NCBI RefSeq assembly: GCF_023611505.1
Contig: NZ_CP097843.1
Location: forward strand, 1,116,001-1,180,000
Source: Streptococcus oralis
GTDB lineage: Bacteria > Bacillota > Bacilli > Lactobacillales > Streptococcaceae
DNA: 64,000 nucleotides
Reading direction: 5' to 3'
Shown here: positions 52,323 through 61,667 of the stretch, piece after piece
How positions within the stretch are numbered: position 1 is the stretch's first letter
How the letters are laid out: each line of letters starts with the position of its first letter
Position numbers and translations under genes: made by a program
Notes under the pieces: generated by a model
Database searches by the model: none
What the model saw: the letters and a program-made list of their open reading frames with translations, nothing else
What the model was told of the DNA's origin: nothing

Positions 52323-53633
52323 CTAGTCTACAAATTCAAACTCAAATTTACCGATGCGAACCAAATCACCATCTTTGGCTCCACGCGCACGAAGGGCTTC
52401 ATCAACCCCCATACCACGAAGCTGGCGGGCAAATTTCATAACTGATTCGTCACGGTCAAAGTTGGTCATGTTAAAGAGTTTCATGAGTTTTTCACCAGAA
52501 AGTACCCATGTCGCATCATCATCACGACTAATCTCAAAGGTTTTTTCTTCCTCGTGAAAACCGTAGTACGCCTCTTCTTCCATATCAGACTCATCATAGA
52601 TTGGAAATTCTGGAGTCTTGTCTAACAATTCAGCTGTCGCATCCAAAAGAGTTGACAAACCTTGCTTGGTCAATCCAGAAATAGGGAAGATGGCTGGAAG
52701 TTCCTCAAACTCGTCGTAGTTTGCTGCTAACTTTTCCTTGAAAGTTTTAAGATTTTCCTGACTTTCAGGCATATCCATCTTATTGGCTACGATGATCTGC
52801 GGACGTTCCATGAGACGAAGGTTGTAGGATTCCAATTCTTTATTGATAGCAAGGTAATCCTCGTAAGGATCACGTCCTTCGCTAGCTGACATATCGATGA
52901 CATGGAGGATAACTCGTGTACGTTCGATATGACGGAGAAACTGGGTTCCAAGACCAACACCTTGACTAGCCCCTTCAATCAAACCTGGAAGGTCAGCTAC
53001 TGCAAAAGATTCACCTGACTGTGTACGAACCATACCCAAATTAGGGACAATCGTCGTAAAGTGGTAAGCACCGATTTTGGGTTTAGCTGAAGTAATGACA
53101 CTGAGCAAAGTTGACTTGCCGACAGATGGGAAACCGACTAGACCAACATCTGCTAAGATTTTCAATTCCAGTTGCAACTCACGTTCTTGACCTGGCTCTC
53201 CATTCTCAGAGATTTCAGGCGCAGGATTTTTTGGTGTTGCAAAACGGATATTCCCACGACCACCTCGACCGCCATGAGCCACGATAAATTCTTGACCATG
53301 TGCAATCAAGTCTGTAATGACTTTACCTGTTTCTGCATCACGTACAGTAGTTCCCTGTGGCACACGAACACGAAGGTCTTCTGCACCATGTCCATGCATC
53401 CCTTTGGTCATTCCTTTTTCACCAGAATCAGCCTTGAAATGACGGTTATAGCGGAAATCCATCAAGGTGCGCAAGCCCTCGTCTACTACGAAAACAACGT
53501 TACCTCCACGTCCACCATCACCACCCCAAGGACCGCCATTTGGGACATATTTTTCACGGCGAAAGGCAACCATGCCATCGCCACCATTACCAGCCTTGAC
53601 CTTAATCTTGGCTGTATCTAAAAACATACTCAT
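52323..53633 (-). CDS. obg: GTPase Obg/CgtA
   Basis: Obg is an essential GTPase acting in 50S ribosome maturation and stress signalling. The 436-residue protein has the glycine-rich Obg fold (residues 1-158; [12 protein letters not shown]), a G domain (P-loop GFPSVGKST near residue 165, [13 protein letters not shown]) and a C-terminal OCT domain (about 355-436). GAGAAG precedes the ATG. A weak terminator lies just upstream, so obg may be reached by read-through from the glycolipid operon or by a promoter I cannot identify. Confidence 0.97.
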   Translation of the reverse strand: MSMFLDTAKIKVKAGNGGDGMVAFRREKYVPNGGPWGGDGGRGGNVVFVVDEGLRTLMDFRYNRHFKADSGEKGMTKGMHGHGAEDLRVRVPQGTTVRDAETGKVITDLIAHGQEFIVAHGGRGGRGNIRFATPKNPAPEISENGEPGQERELQLELKILADVGLVGFPSVGKSTLLSVITSAKPKIGAYHFTTIVPNLGMVRTQSGESFAVADLPGLIEGASQGVGLGTQFLRHIERTRVILHVIDMSASEGRDPYEDYLAINKELESYNLRLMERPQIIVANKMDMPESQENLKTFKEKLAANYDEFEELPAIFPISGLTKQGLSTLLDATAELLDKTPEFPIYDESDMEEEAYYGFHEEEKTFEISRDDDATWVLSGEKLMKLFNMTNFDRDESVMKFARQLRGMGVDEALRARGAKDGDLVRIGKFEFEFVD

Positions 53634-53648
53634 ATTTTCTTCTCACTT

Positions 53649-53672
53649 TAAAAAGGCTGGGGAAAACCCAGT
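53649..53672 (-). terminator. Attenuator-like terminator before obg
   Basis: Minus strand stem CTGGG / CCCAG, four-base loop, CCTTTTT tail. A short stem, so termination is probably partial. Confidence 0.65.
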
Positions 53673-53704
53673 CATTAGTTATTGTTTCTATTCTCGCAGC
53701 TTGC

Positions 53705-53839
53705 TTAGAATCTGCTAAATGCTCCAAGCGCTGTCGCAAAGATACCAGCAAGGGTTACAAACAACATGATGAGCACGACAACAAGCGTCACTTTCTCAAA
53801 CAATGTTTTTTTACGTTTCCCATTATCTCCAAAAGCCAT
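53705..53839 (-). CDS. Small membrane protein, DUF4044-like
   Basis: A 44-residue protein: a basic N-terminus (MAFGDNGKRKKTLFEKV) followed by one membrane helix (TLVVVLIMLFVTLAGIFATA). AAGGAG lies 7 nt before the ATG. It matches the streptococcal DUF4044 family, whose function is not established. It is found between the pspC-like gene and obg, both on the same strand. Confidence 0.82.
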   Translation of the reverse strand: MAFGDNGKRKKTLFEKVTLVVVLIMLFVTLAGIFATALGAFSRF

Positions 53840-53869
53840 AACTTCTCCTTTTCACTTTATAATTCTAGT

Positions 53870-54058
53870 TTAATAGTCTGTCGAAACTGGTGCAACCACC
53901 CATAAAATGATGTAAGCAAGGATTCCTGCTCCATAACAAAATGCAAGAACACCCCAAACAACACGAACAATTGTTGGGTCAATATCAAAATAATGGGCAA
54001 CTCCTGCACAGACTCCACCAATTATTTGATTTTTTCCACTTCGCATTAATTTTTTCAT
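53870..54058 (-). CDS. PspC domain protein
   Basis: A 62-residue PspC (phage shock protein C) domain protein with one or two closely spaced hydrophobic segments. It starts MKKLMRSGKNQIIGGVCAGVA and ends AYIILWVVAPVSTDY. No other psp genes are nearby. This is unrelated to the pneumococcal surface protein also named PspC. It follows the glucosyltransferase gene by 20 bp, suggesting a link with membrane lipid composition. Confidence 0.85.
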   Translation of the reverse strand: MKKLMRSGKNQIIGGVCAGVAHYFDIDPTIVRVVWGVLAFCYGAGILAYIILWVVAPVSTDY

Positions 54059-54078
54059 AATATTTTCCTCTTATTCTA

Positions 54079-55404
54079 TTATTTGAATTCATCTTTCCAA
54101 TAATCTCTGATGCTGGATAATTGCTTCCGAGAAGCCCGCAAAATACGCTTAGACTCTTTTACTGGACTTGTAACAGCCTGTTGGGGTAGATATAAAATCG
54201 TTTTCAAGAAGCGCTGACTGACAGGTTTTCCATCATGCAATTCATGTTCAAAGTTATTTGAGATAATGGCATCGAGGTAAAACTCATGTACTCGTTTTCC
54301 AAAGTTTTCAGCCGAAATTTCGTACAACTTATCCGCCAACTTTTGTTCAGACATATCCGGAGTGGCGATTAAGGCTTCAAGGATGGCCCCTGCTAACTCC
54401 TGTTCTCCATAGTAGAGGGTTCCAAACATTTTGTCACTGATCAGGTTATCAAGATAAGGATTGCCATGAGCAATGACGGGTGTTCCACTGGCTAAACTCT
54501 CTAGATAAGTTAATCCTTGGGTTTCACTAGTAGAGGCAGAGATGAAGAAATCTGCAGCCTTATAGTATAAAGCTGTCTCACTTGGAGCAATCATCCCTGT
54601 AAAAATCACATGTTTTTGCAGGTTTAATTTCACTGCTTGCTCTTTCAGACTGTCCAGATAAGGACCATCTCCAGCAACGACCAGCTTTACTTTATCTTCT
54701 TCTTTCAATACTTCAGCAAAAGCATCTAGAACTGCTTGGATATTCTTCTCGTAAGAAATACGCGAAAGGCTCAGTAGCATTTTCTCGTCTTCCTGAATAC
54801 CTAACTTCGAACGAAGTTCTTGCAAGTTTTCCCCTTTAATCTCAGGCCGTTCAAACTTAGCTAGCTCAATTCCGGTTGGAATGACACGTTTTTCAACCTT
54901 CACTTTGTATTTAGATAAAAGGTCCCGGACAATCTCGCTAGGACAGATTACTCCATCTACATCACGAAGGAAACCACGTACCAGATATTTTACCATACTT
55001 GGACGAATCAACATCCCCTTAGCAATATAATGCACATAGTCTTCGTACTGGGTATGGTAAGTATGGATAACAGGAATTCTCAATTCTCGTGCAATCCAAA
55101 TCCCTAATAATCCAAGTGAAAATTCTGTCTGGGTGTGAATGATATCGAGTTGATACTGCTTGGCGATTTCAAGTGCCTTTGTAAAACCTCGATAGGCAAA
55201 TCGTCGATCTTTAAATGCAAAGAAAGGGACACTCGGAATTCGAATAATTTGCCAATCCTCGTAGCGATTCACATCTTTATCTGTTGTTGTAAAGATAAAA
55301 ACTGCATGGCCTTGCTTCTCAAGCTCTGTCTTCAAGGTTCGAATACTGGTCGCAACCCCGGAAACCTGAGGAAAATAGGTGTCTGTAAATAAACCAATTC
55401 GCAT
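54079..55404 (-). CDS. Glycosyltransferase family 4, probable diacylglycerol glucosyltransferase
   Basis: A 441-residue GT-B enzyme. The N-terminal acceptor domain starts MRIGLFTDTYFPQVSGVATS. The C-terminal donor domain has the GT4 motif SETQGLTYLES (Glu-x7-Glu). In pneumococcus the gene next to cpoA makes monoglucosyldiacylglycerol, the lipid that CpoA then galactosylates; same order and length here. It lies 8 bp after cpoA. The basic C-terminal tail (KESKRILRASRKQ) probably binds the anionic membrane. Confidence 0.86.
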   Translation of the reverse strand: MRIGLFTDTYFPQVSGVATSIRTLKTELEKQGHAVFIFTTTDKDVNRYEDWQIIRIPSVPFFAFKDRRFAYRGFTKALEIAKQYQLDIIHTQTEFSLGLLGIWIARELRIPVIHTYHTQYEDYVHYIAKGMLIRPSMVKYLVRGFLRDVDGVICPSEIVRDLLSKYKVKVEKRVIPTGIELAKFERPEIKGENLQELRSKLGIQEDEKMLLSLSRISYEKNIQAVLDAFAEVLKEEDKVKLVVAGDGPYLDSLKEQAVKLNLQKHVIFTGMIAPSETALYYKAADFFISASTSETQGLTYLESLASGTPVIAHGNPYLDNLISDKMFGTLYYGEQELAGAILEALIATPDMSEQKLADKLYEISAENFGKRVHEFYLDAIISNNFEHELHDGKPVSQRFLKTILYLPQQAVTSPVKESKRILRASRKQLSSIRDYWKDEFK

Positions 55405-55412
55405 AGATTACC

Positions 55413-56456
55413 TCACTTTTTACCTAGAGCAGCCTGTTCCCGATAAAATTTTAACCAAATTCCCAGTAAACGCTCTTCCGAATACTGCTTGGATATCCTT
55501 TTCGCTTTTTCTTTCAATTCTTTCAACGCTTCAGGATTTTCTTTATATTCTAGGATTGCTTCTCTCATCTCAGAGACATCACTTGTAGCACGATAATCTC
55601 CCTCAAGAATGACCTTATACAGGTCCAAATCCCTTAACATAATAGGAGCCTCGCAACTAGCTGCCTCTAAGATGGTCATAGGGAATAGTTCATTATAGCT
55701 AGGTAGTAAGAACAAATCAGCTAAAGCATACAGTTCCCGCATCCTCTCCGGTGACACAATACCTGGGAAAATTAGATTTTTAGGTGGATTATCCATAATC
55801 TTCTTATAGCGTTCATAACCATCTGTTATTCCACCAAATGAAAAACCACCAGCCCAGATAAAGGTAATTTCTGGCAATTCCTCCGCAAGACGAATAAAGT
55901 CATCAATTCCTTTACGTTTCTGGACCTGACCTGCACCGATAACAACAAACTGTTCTTCAGCTAAATCCATTTCCTGACGAAGTTTTGCTACTTGGTCAGC
56001 TGGCAATGGATGCCATTTTTCTTTATTTACAAAGTTTGGAATATAGGTTACTTTTTCACGTGGAATACCCGCAGCAACTAGATCCTCTATAAACATGGGA
56101 TTAACCACCACTAGGTGTTCCATTCGGTTGTAAAAGGAAAAAACATAGCGTTTGACAATTCCTTTTAGGAAAAATGGAATCTTCAAACTCCCCTCAAGCG
56201 TATCAGGCAAAAAATGCACATAGCCAATTTTTCTCCCAGAGCGTTTCTTTTGGAAAGTAGATAAATAATAGGGGAAATCAATGGTATGAAAGTGGGTTAC
56301 ATCTGCCTCTACAGGAAGATTCTCCGTAACAATCAACTGATCTTTGGCATCACGATGAAGTAGACTCACCAATTCACGGTAGGCTCCTGACACTCCTTGA
56401 CCAGCCACCTTTTCACTTGAACTTAGCATATTAATACGCAATTTTTTGTTTTCCAT
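55413..56456 (-). CDS. cpoA: Glycolipid galactosyltransferase CpoA
   Basis: CpoA adds galactose to glucosyldiacylglycerol to give the anchor glycolipid of lipoteichoic acid; cpoA mutations in pneumococcus alter beta-lactam response. The 347-residue GT4 protein starts MENKKLRINMLSSSEKVAGQ and has the donor-site motif NELFPMTILEA (Glu-x7-Glu). I choose the ATG at 56456. The in-frame ATG at 56463-56465 is part of the -10 element (TATAATG) and cannot be transcribed. Transcription is expected to begin at or next to the chosen ATG. Confidence 0.9.
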   Translation of the reverse strand: MENKKLRINMLSSSEKVAGQGVSGAYRELVSLLHRDAKDQLIVTENLPVEADVTHFHTIDFPYYLSTFQKKRSGRKIGYVHFLPDTLEGSLKIPFFLKGIVKRYVFSFYNRMEHLVVVNPMFIEDLVAAGIPREKVTYIPNFVNKEKWHPLPADQVAKLRQEMDLAEEQFVVIGAGQVQKRKGIDDFIRLAEELPEITFIWAGGFSFGGITDGYERYKKIMDNPPKNLIFPGIVSPERMRELYALADLFLLPSYNELFPMTILEAASCEAPIMLRDLDLYKVILEGDYRATSDVSEMREAILEYKENPEALKELKEKAKRISKQYSEERLLGIWLKFYREQAALGKK

Positions 56457-56463
56457 ACTACTC

Positions 56464-56472
56464 ATTATACCA
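56464..56472 (-). promoter_or_regulatory. cpoA promoter
   Basis: Minus strand TGGTATAAT; 7 nt separate it from the cpoA ATG. The -10 overlaps an upstream ATG. Confidence 0.72.
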
Positions 56473-56494
56473 TTTTATTTCAAGAAAATCAGTA

Positions 56495-56550
56495 AAAGAA
56501 AGAAGAGACCAGAGGAAAATGGAGGAGCCCCTCTCTTTTCCAATCGTCTC
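56495..56550 (-). terminator. Terminator of dnaG-rpoD operon
   Basis: Minus strand hairpin with GAGAC/GTCTC and GGAAAA/TTTTCC stem segments and a T-rich tail (TTCTTTCTTTT). Confidence 0.78.
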
Positions 56551-56568
56551 TCGCAATTTTCCAATCGA

Positions 56569-56898
56569 TTACTTAATTCCTAGGGCGATACGCGCATAGC
56601 GACTCATTTTTTCAACCGTCCATGCTGGATACCAGACCAATTTGACTTCGATATTGGTTACCTCAGGAACCTCTGTCATCGCATCGTGTATCTGATCTGT
56701 TAAGAGGTCAGCCAGCGGGCACCCCATAGTTGTCAAGGTCATATCAATTTCCGTGTGACCTGTTTCACCATCAAAACGAATCTCATAAATCAAACCTAAG
56801 TTGACAATATCAATTCCCAACTCAGGGTCGATGACCTCTTCCAAGGCAGTCAAAATACGAGTTTTAATCGTTTCAATTTGCTCTTCTGTATAAGCCAT
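56569..56898 (-). CDS. MIP18/DUF59 family iron-sulfur assembly factor
   Basis: A 109-residue MIP18-family protein (PaaD/SufT relatives) that helps mature Fe-S proteins. It shows the family core around ITALEE-VIDPELGIDIVNLGLIYEI, here VIDPELGIDIVNLGL, and the conserved Cys in TTMGCPLADLL. The ATG at 56898 follows GAGG by 6 nt and lies 14 bp after the rpoD stop. It forms the last gene of the macromolecular synthesis operon in this group. Confidence 0.88.
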   Translation of the reverse strand: MAYTEEQIETIKTRILTALEEVIDPELGIDIVNLGLIYEIRFDGETGHTEIDMTLTTMGCPLADLLTDQIHDAMTEVPEVTNIEVKLVWYPAWTVEKMSRYARIALGIK

Positions 56899-56912
56899 AT
56901 TATTCCTCACTC

Positions 56913-58022
56913 TTAGTCTTCAATAAAATCACGAAGGGGCTTGCTGCGACTTGGTTGGCGCAATTTTCTCAAAGCCTTGGCCTCAATCTGACGGATACGT
57001 TCACGAGTCACGTTAAAGACTTTACCAACATCTTCAAGAGTACGCATTTTCCCATCATCTAGCCCGAAGCGCAAGCGCAAGACGTTTTCTTCACGGTCTG
57101 TGAGAGTATCCAAGACTTCATCCAACTGCTCACGCAAAACGATACGAGTTGTGTAGTCTACTGGATTTTCAATCACTTCGTCTTCGATAAAGTCCCCAAG
57201 ATGACTATCGTCCTCTTCACCAATCGGTGTTTCAAGCGATACTGGTTCTTGAGCGATTTTTAGGATTTCACGCACCTTGTCAGGTGTCATATCCATACGC
57301 TCAGCGATTTGTTCAGGTGTCGGATCTTGCCCCAATTCTTGAAGGAGATTCCGCTGTTCACGGACAAGCTTGTTAATGGTTTCCACCATGTGGACAGGGA
57401 TACGAATAGTACGCGCCTGATCAGCGATGGCACGAGTAATCGCCTGACGAATCCACCAAGTTGCATAAGTTGAAAACTTGAATCCTTTTGAATAGTCAAA
57501 CTTATCCACGGCCTTCATCAAGCCCATGTTTCCTTCTTGAATCAAGTCAAGAAACTGCATGCCACGTCCTACATAGCGTTTAGCGATGGAAACCACCAAA
57601 CGAAGGTTGGCTTCCGCAAGACGTTGTTTAGCTTCGATATCACCTGCTTCAACTGCTAGAGCCAATTCTTTTTCCTCTTCGTTGGTCAAGAGAGGAACAA
57701 CCCCGATTTCCTTCAAATACATACGGACAGGGTCATTAACCTTGGCTGAAGTTGAGCCAATCAAGTCCTCATCACTGAGTTCTGGTTCTTCTTCTGCACT
57801 AAGCACACGCGCACTTGGATTTCCTTCGTTATCTGTGATAGAAATTCCAGCATCCTGAATCCGTTGCAAAAGGTCTTCAATGCCATCTGCATCCAGGGTA
57901 AAAGGAATAACCAGACTTGAATTGATTTCGTCGTCTGTTGCTGTTCCTGTTTTTTTGTGGTTACGGATAAAATCTGCTACTTGCACATCAAATGTGGTTA
58001 CTTCTTTTTGTTTTGTTGCCAT
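56913..58022 (-). CDS. rpoD: Primary sigma factor RpoD (SigA)
   Basis: The housekeeping sigma factor. The 369-residue protein has region 1.1 (about 1-80), region 1.2-2 with the -10 recognition stretch [18 protein letters not shown] and the [11 protein letters not shown] core-binding helix, region 3, and region 4 with the -35 helix-turn-helix [17 protein letters not shown]. It lacks the non-conserved insert of Gram-negative RpoD. It lies 2 bp after dnaG. Confidence 0.98.
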   Translation of the reverse strand: MATKQKEVTTFDVQVADFIRNHKKTGTATDDEINSSLVIPFTLDADGIEDLLQRIQDAGISITDNEGNPSARVLSAEEEPELSDEDLIGSTSAKVNDPVRMYLKEIGVVPLLTNEEEKELALAVEAGDIEAKQRLAEANLRLVVSIAKRYVGRGMQFLDLIQEGNMGLMKAVDKFDYSKGFKFSTYATWWIRQAITRAIADQARTIRIPVHMVETINKLVREQRNLLQELGQDPTPEQIAERMDMTPDKVREILKIAQEPVSLETPIGEEDDSHLGDFIEDEVIENPVDYTTRIVLREQLDEVLDTLTDREENVLRLRFGLDDGKMRTLEDVGKVFNVTRERIRQIEAKALRKLRQPSRSKPLRDFIED

Positions 58023-58024
58023 TA

Positions 58025-59785
58025 TTACTCCATTCTTCTCTTTTGGGAAATCAATCGTTGCAATTCTTCCAAGGCTGTGTCTGTATCTCCTACATGACTA
58101 GCTTCCTGCACTTTCTTTTTAATTCTTAAGTTGTCCTTACTGAGGAGGGCACGGTTTCGAGTCGCTTCGACTTCCACTAGCTCCTGAGGCGACATCTCAG
58201 CTGGCAAATCCAGACTAAGCACGTGGTACCAAGCATTTTCAACCTCAGGCGTCTGATGAGAAAGCTCCTCTGAGCCGATTTGTCCCTCTACACTTAATAA
58301 TTCGTAAAGAATCTGAAATTCTGGGGTATCAAAGAAAAAATCTTCTCTTAATCGATAGTCATTTAAAACAAGTGGATTCTCAGCCATCCTATAAAGGAGA
58401 TGAGCCTCTGCTCTCATGACTGCTGTCAGTTGCCGCGTTACAGGTAAACTAATCGCTGCCGGAGGTTGCTCCTCTTTGACTCTTTCCTGCCTTTGAACAA
58501 TCCGACTTTCATTTACAATCTGCTCCACCTGCTGGTAATCAAAAGAAGGTAGATTATCCGCCAGAATGTGGATATAGGAATTCTGGGCGGTGATAGACTT
58601 TTCCTTGGCGATTAGGGGCGCAATCTTTTCAATAAATTCGATTTGTGCCTGCAAGTTGTCACTATTTTCTGGCTTGAGCTGGTGAATATAGAACTCTATA
58701 GGACTAATCCGAGTCTTGGTTAAAAGGTAAGCCAGGTCTTCAGCAGAATTCTTTTGCAAATACTCATCTGGGTCCATGGCATCAGGTACTCGAACAACCT
58801 CAACTGAGAAATCTTTTAATTCTTCCAGAGCTTTGGCTGTCGCTGCCTGCCCTGCCTTGTCGCCATCATAGCTGAGAACAATTTTTTTGGTAAAGCGTTT
58901 GAGGTGCTCAACATGCTCCTTACTTAAGGCTGTCCCCATAGAAGCTACAGCATTTTCTATACCAGCACGGTAGGCTGCAATCACATCCATGAAGCCTTCC
59001 ATCAGATAGAGCTCTGTAATCTTACCTGTTCCCTTTTTTGCCTTGTCCAAATGATACAATTCGTAACTCTTGTTAAAAATTGCAGTCGAACGACTATTTT
59101 TATACTTGGCAGTCTGACTATCCGTTTCTTGCCAGATACGACCTGAAAAGGCAATAACCTGCCCCTTGTCATTGGTCAAAGGAAAGATGATACGCCCGAA
59201 AAAAGTATCATAAAATTGATTGCCATCTGACAGATAAAACAAGCCCGAATCCAATAAATCCTTTTCCTCGAACTTGTCAGCCAAACGTTGATAGAGATAG
59301 GTTCTCTCTGCTGGAGCCAGTCCAATCTGGAAGTGCTTCAGAACATCATCTGTCAATCCACGTTTGTAGAGATAAGCCCTTGCTTCTCCTCCCATCTTGG
59401 TCGTCATGAGAATTGCATGGTAAAAACGTGCAGCTTCTTCATGCATATCATATAAAGCTTGATGAGGGGAAGCCTGTTGAGGACGAGACTGGATAGGCGT
59501 GGCTAGTTGAATACCGACGCGCTCACCTAAGAGCTGAACAGCTTCCATAAAGGATACACCTTGGTATTCTTCGATGAACTTAAAAACATCTCCTGAACGA
59601 CCACATCCGAAACAGTGATAAAACTGCTTGTCTTCCACAACGTTGAAAGAAGGGGTCTTCTCACCATGAAAAGGACAGAGCCCTAAATAGTTCCGTCCAG
59701 CCTTTTGTAAAGAAATCACGTCGCCTATGACTTCCACAATGTTGGTATTGTTTTTGATTTCTTCAATAACTTGCTTGTCAACCAT
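58025..59785 (-). CDS. dnaG: DNA primase DnaG
   Basis: Makes RNA primers for replication. The 586-residue protein has an N-terminal CHC2 zinc finger ([11 protein letters not shown] and CFGCGRSGD), a TOPRIM core ([22 protein letters not shown]) and a C-terminal DnaB-binding helical domain (about 440-586). The ATG at 59785 ([12 protein letters not shown]) follows GGAGG by 8 nt. It heads the dnaG-rpoD-MIP18 operon. Confidence 0.97.
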   Translation of the reverse strand: MVDKQVIEEIKNNTNIVEVIGDVISLQKAGRNYLGLCPFHGEKTPSFNVVEDKQFYHCFGCGRSGDVFKFIEEYQGVSFMEAVQLLGERVGIQLATPIQSRPQQASPHQALYDMHEEAARFYHAILMTTKMGGEARAYLYKRGLTDDVLKHFQIGLAPAERTYLYQRLADKFEEKDLLDSGLFYLSDGNQFYDTFFGRIIFPLTNDKGQVIAFSGRIWQETDSQTAKYKNSRSTAIFNKSYELYHLDKAKKGTGKITELYLMEGFMDVIAAYRAGIENAVASMGTALSKEHVEHLKRFTKKIVLSYDGDKAGQAATAKALEELKDFSVEVVRVPDAMDPDEYLQKNSAEDLAYLLTKTRISPIEFYIHQLKPENSDNLQAQIEFIEKIAPLIAKEKSITAQNSYIHILADNLPSFDYQQVEQIVNESRIVQRQERVKEEQPPAAISLPVTRQLTAVMRAEAHLLYRMAENPLVLNDYRLREDFFFDTPEFQILYELLSVEGQIGSEELSHQTPEVENAWYHVLSLDLPAEMSPQELVEVEATRNRALLSKDNLRIKKKVQEASHVGDTDTALEELQRLISQKRRME

Positions 59786-59823
59786 ACACAATACCTCCAT
59801 CTTATCATAGTTTTACGTTAACT

Positions 59824-59852
59824 AGTATAGCTTATTTCTGAAAAAAAGTAAA
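59824..59852 (-). promoter_or_regulatory. Promoter of dnaG-rpoD operon
   Basis: Minus strand TTTACT, 17-bp spacer, TATACT. Confidence 0.72.
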
Positions 59853-59911
59853 CCATTTCATACTCTTTCCGGAATTCTCTTTGCTATATTTTTCCATATT
59901 AAAATGGAAGA

Positions 59912-59944
59912 TAAAAAACTCAGAAACACTTTCAGGCTTCTAAG
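59912..59944 (-). terminator. Terminator of trpXYZ
   Basis: Minus strand stem CTTAGAA / TTCTGAG (one G-U pair), then TTTTTT. Confidence 0.72.
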
Positions 59945-59980
59945 CTTTTATTCACTATTTTTGATGATAATTTAACTCAT

Positions 59981-60739
59981 CTATTCAAATAATTGATAGT
60001 AGTCTGAAATCTTCATCTTAGCTTTTTCTTCTTTATTGAGGTCTTGGATGATACGGCCTTCCTTCATGACAATCAGACGATTGCCATACTTGAGGGCGTC
60101 TTCCATATGGTGAGTAATCATCAAGGCTGTCAGATGGTCTTTGCTGACAAATTCATCTGTTAATTCCATCAAGGCCACACTGGTCTTTGGGTCAAGGGCT
60201 GCTGTGTGTTCATCCAACAAGAGTAACTCTGGTCGTTTCAAGGTTGCCATCAAGAGACTCAGTGCCTGACGCTGACCGCCTGAAAGAAACTCAATCGGAG
60301 TGTCGAGATGTTTTTCAAGGCCATTTCCCACTTTTTCAATGGTTGCCTGAAACTCCTCACGGTGACTTGATAGCCTTCTAGAAAGGAGGCCTCTCTTCTC
60401 ACCACGAAACTTGGCAATCAAGAGATTTTCCGCCACCGTCATACGAGGAGCCGTACCCATTTTAGGATCCTGAAAGACACGAGACAAGTACTTAGCCCGC
60501 TTCTCAGGTGAAAAATGCGTCACATCCTCCCCCATGATACGGATACTTCCACTTGTTAAAGGTAGGGTACCTGCAATAGTGTTAAAAAGAGTTGACTTCC
60601 CAGCTCCATTTCCACCTAGGATGGTAATGAAATCATGTTCAAAAATTTCAAGAGAAACATCATTCAGAATGATTTTTTCCTCGTCAAAGCCATTCGTGAT
60701 GACTTTGGTAGCATTTTTTAATTCTACAATTGCTGTCAT
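59981..60739 (-). CDS. trpZ: Tryptophan ABC transporter ATPase TrpZ
   Basis: A 252-residue ABC ATPase. Walker A is GGNGAGKST, the signature LSGGQRQALSLL, Walker B LLLDEHTAALDP (with His where most have Pro), and the switch His lies in MITHHMEDAL. It belongs to the group paired with DUF/ABC_sub_bind-type importers. It overlaps the permease gene by 4 bp (ATGA). Tryptophan specificity is inferred from the T-box that controls the operon and from earlier comparative genomics of trpXYZ. Confidence 0.87.
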   Translation of the reverse strand: MTAIVELKNATKVITNGFDEEKIILNDVSLEIFEHDFITILGGNGAGKSTLFNTIAGTLPLTSGSIRIMGEDVTHFSPEKRAKYLSRVFQDPKMGTAPRMTVAENLLIAKFRGEKRGLLSRRLSSHREEFQATIEKVGNGLEKHLDTPIEFLSGGQRQALSLLMATLKRPELLLLDEHTAALDPKTSVALMELTDEFVSKDHLTALMITHHMEDALKYGNRLIVMKEGRIIQDLNKEEKAKMKISDYYQLFE

Positions 60740-61602
60740 TTGCTAAACTTGACTCCTTTCAGGTATTTGCTTTTGAAGGTTGGAATCATAAGGCAAACTG
60801 CCAAGATTAAAGCGCTATATAGTCGTAAATAACTTGTATTAAATCCAAGGGCAATCACTCCCCAGACGAGGAACTGATAAGCGATAGAGCCTATAACAAT
60901 TGTCACTAAACGTTCCGCCAAAGTCAGACTCTTGAACAACACCTCACCAATAATCAAGCTAGCAAGACCTACGACAATCACTCCAATTCCTCGCGAAACA
61001 TCCGCATAGCCTTCTTGTTGAGCAATTAGGGCTCCTGCAAGTGCGATGATCCCATTTGAGAGAACCAAGCCCATGAGTTCCATACGTCCCGTATTGATAC
61101 CAAAGCTACGAGCCATATCAGGATTGTCACCTGTAGCGATGTAAGCCTGACCTAGTTTGGTATCAAGGAAAAAGAGCATAAGGCCAATAACAAGGGCAAC
61201 AAAGATAAATCCAGTCAAGAGTTGATTGAGGTCTGAGTCGAAAGGTAAGACATCCTGAATTTGCTTGGTCCCAAGAAGCCCCAGATTGGCACGTCCCATA
61301 ATCATCAGCATGATGGAATGGCAAGAAGTCATGACCAAAATCCCTGATAAGAGAGTTGGTATTTTACCTTTGGTGTATAAGAGACCTGTTGCCATACCAG
61401 CTAGGCAGCCTGCTCCTACTGCGGTCAAGGTCGCTAAAAATGGATTGACTCCTTGTGTTATCAAGGTTACAGCTACTGCTCCCCCTAGTGGGAAAGAGCC
61501 CTCAGTAGTCATATCTGGAAAATTCAAAATTCGAAAAGTCATAAAGATTCCCAAACCTAGAATCGCCCAGACCATCCCCTGTGAAATAATGGATACTATC
61601 AT
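60736..61602 (-). CDS. trpY: Tryptophan ABC transporter permease TrpY
   Basis: A 288-residue permease of the BPD_transp_2 (LivH-like) family with about eight hydrophobic segments. The N-terminus reads FRILNFPDMTTEGSFPLGGA, and the polar VSRGIGVIVVGLASLIIGE loop is the ATPase contact region. It forms the membrane part of the trpXYZ importer. A stable hairpin in the 65-bp gap before it may lower its expression relative to trpX. Confidence 0.87.
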   Translation of the reverse strand: MIVSIISQGMVWAILGLGIFMTFRILNFPDMTTEGSFPLGGAVAVTLITQGVNPFLATLTAVGAGCLAGMATGLLYTKGKIPTLLSGILVMTSCHSIMLMIMGRANLGLLGTKQIQDVLPFDSDLNQLLTGFIFVALVIGLMLFFLDTKLGQAYIATGDNPDMARSFGINTGRMELMGLVLSNGIIALAGALIAQQEGYADVSRGIGVIVVGLASLIIGEVLFKSLTLAERLVTIVIGSIAYQFLVWGVIALGFNTSYLRLYSALILAVCLMIPTFKSKYLKGVKFSK

Positions 61603-61636
61603 AATCTTTCACTCATTTCTTTCTTTAGTAAAAATG

Positions 61637-61660
61637 GGAGGAGATGTGTCCAGCTCCTCC
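61637..61660 (-). other. Intercistronic hairpin between trpX and trpY
   Basis: Minus strand stem GGAGGAG / CTCCTCC with a 10-nt loop, followed by CATTTTTAC. It may act as a partial terminator or protect the trpX mRNA end, giving more binding protein than permease. Confidence 0.65.
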
Positions 61661-61667
61661 TTTATCT

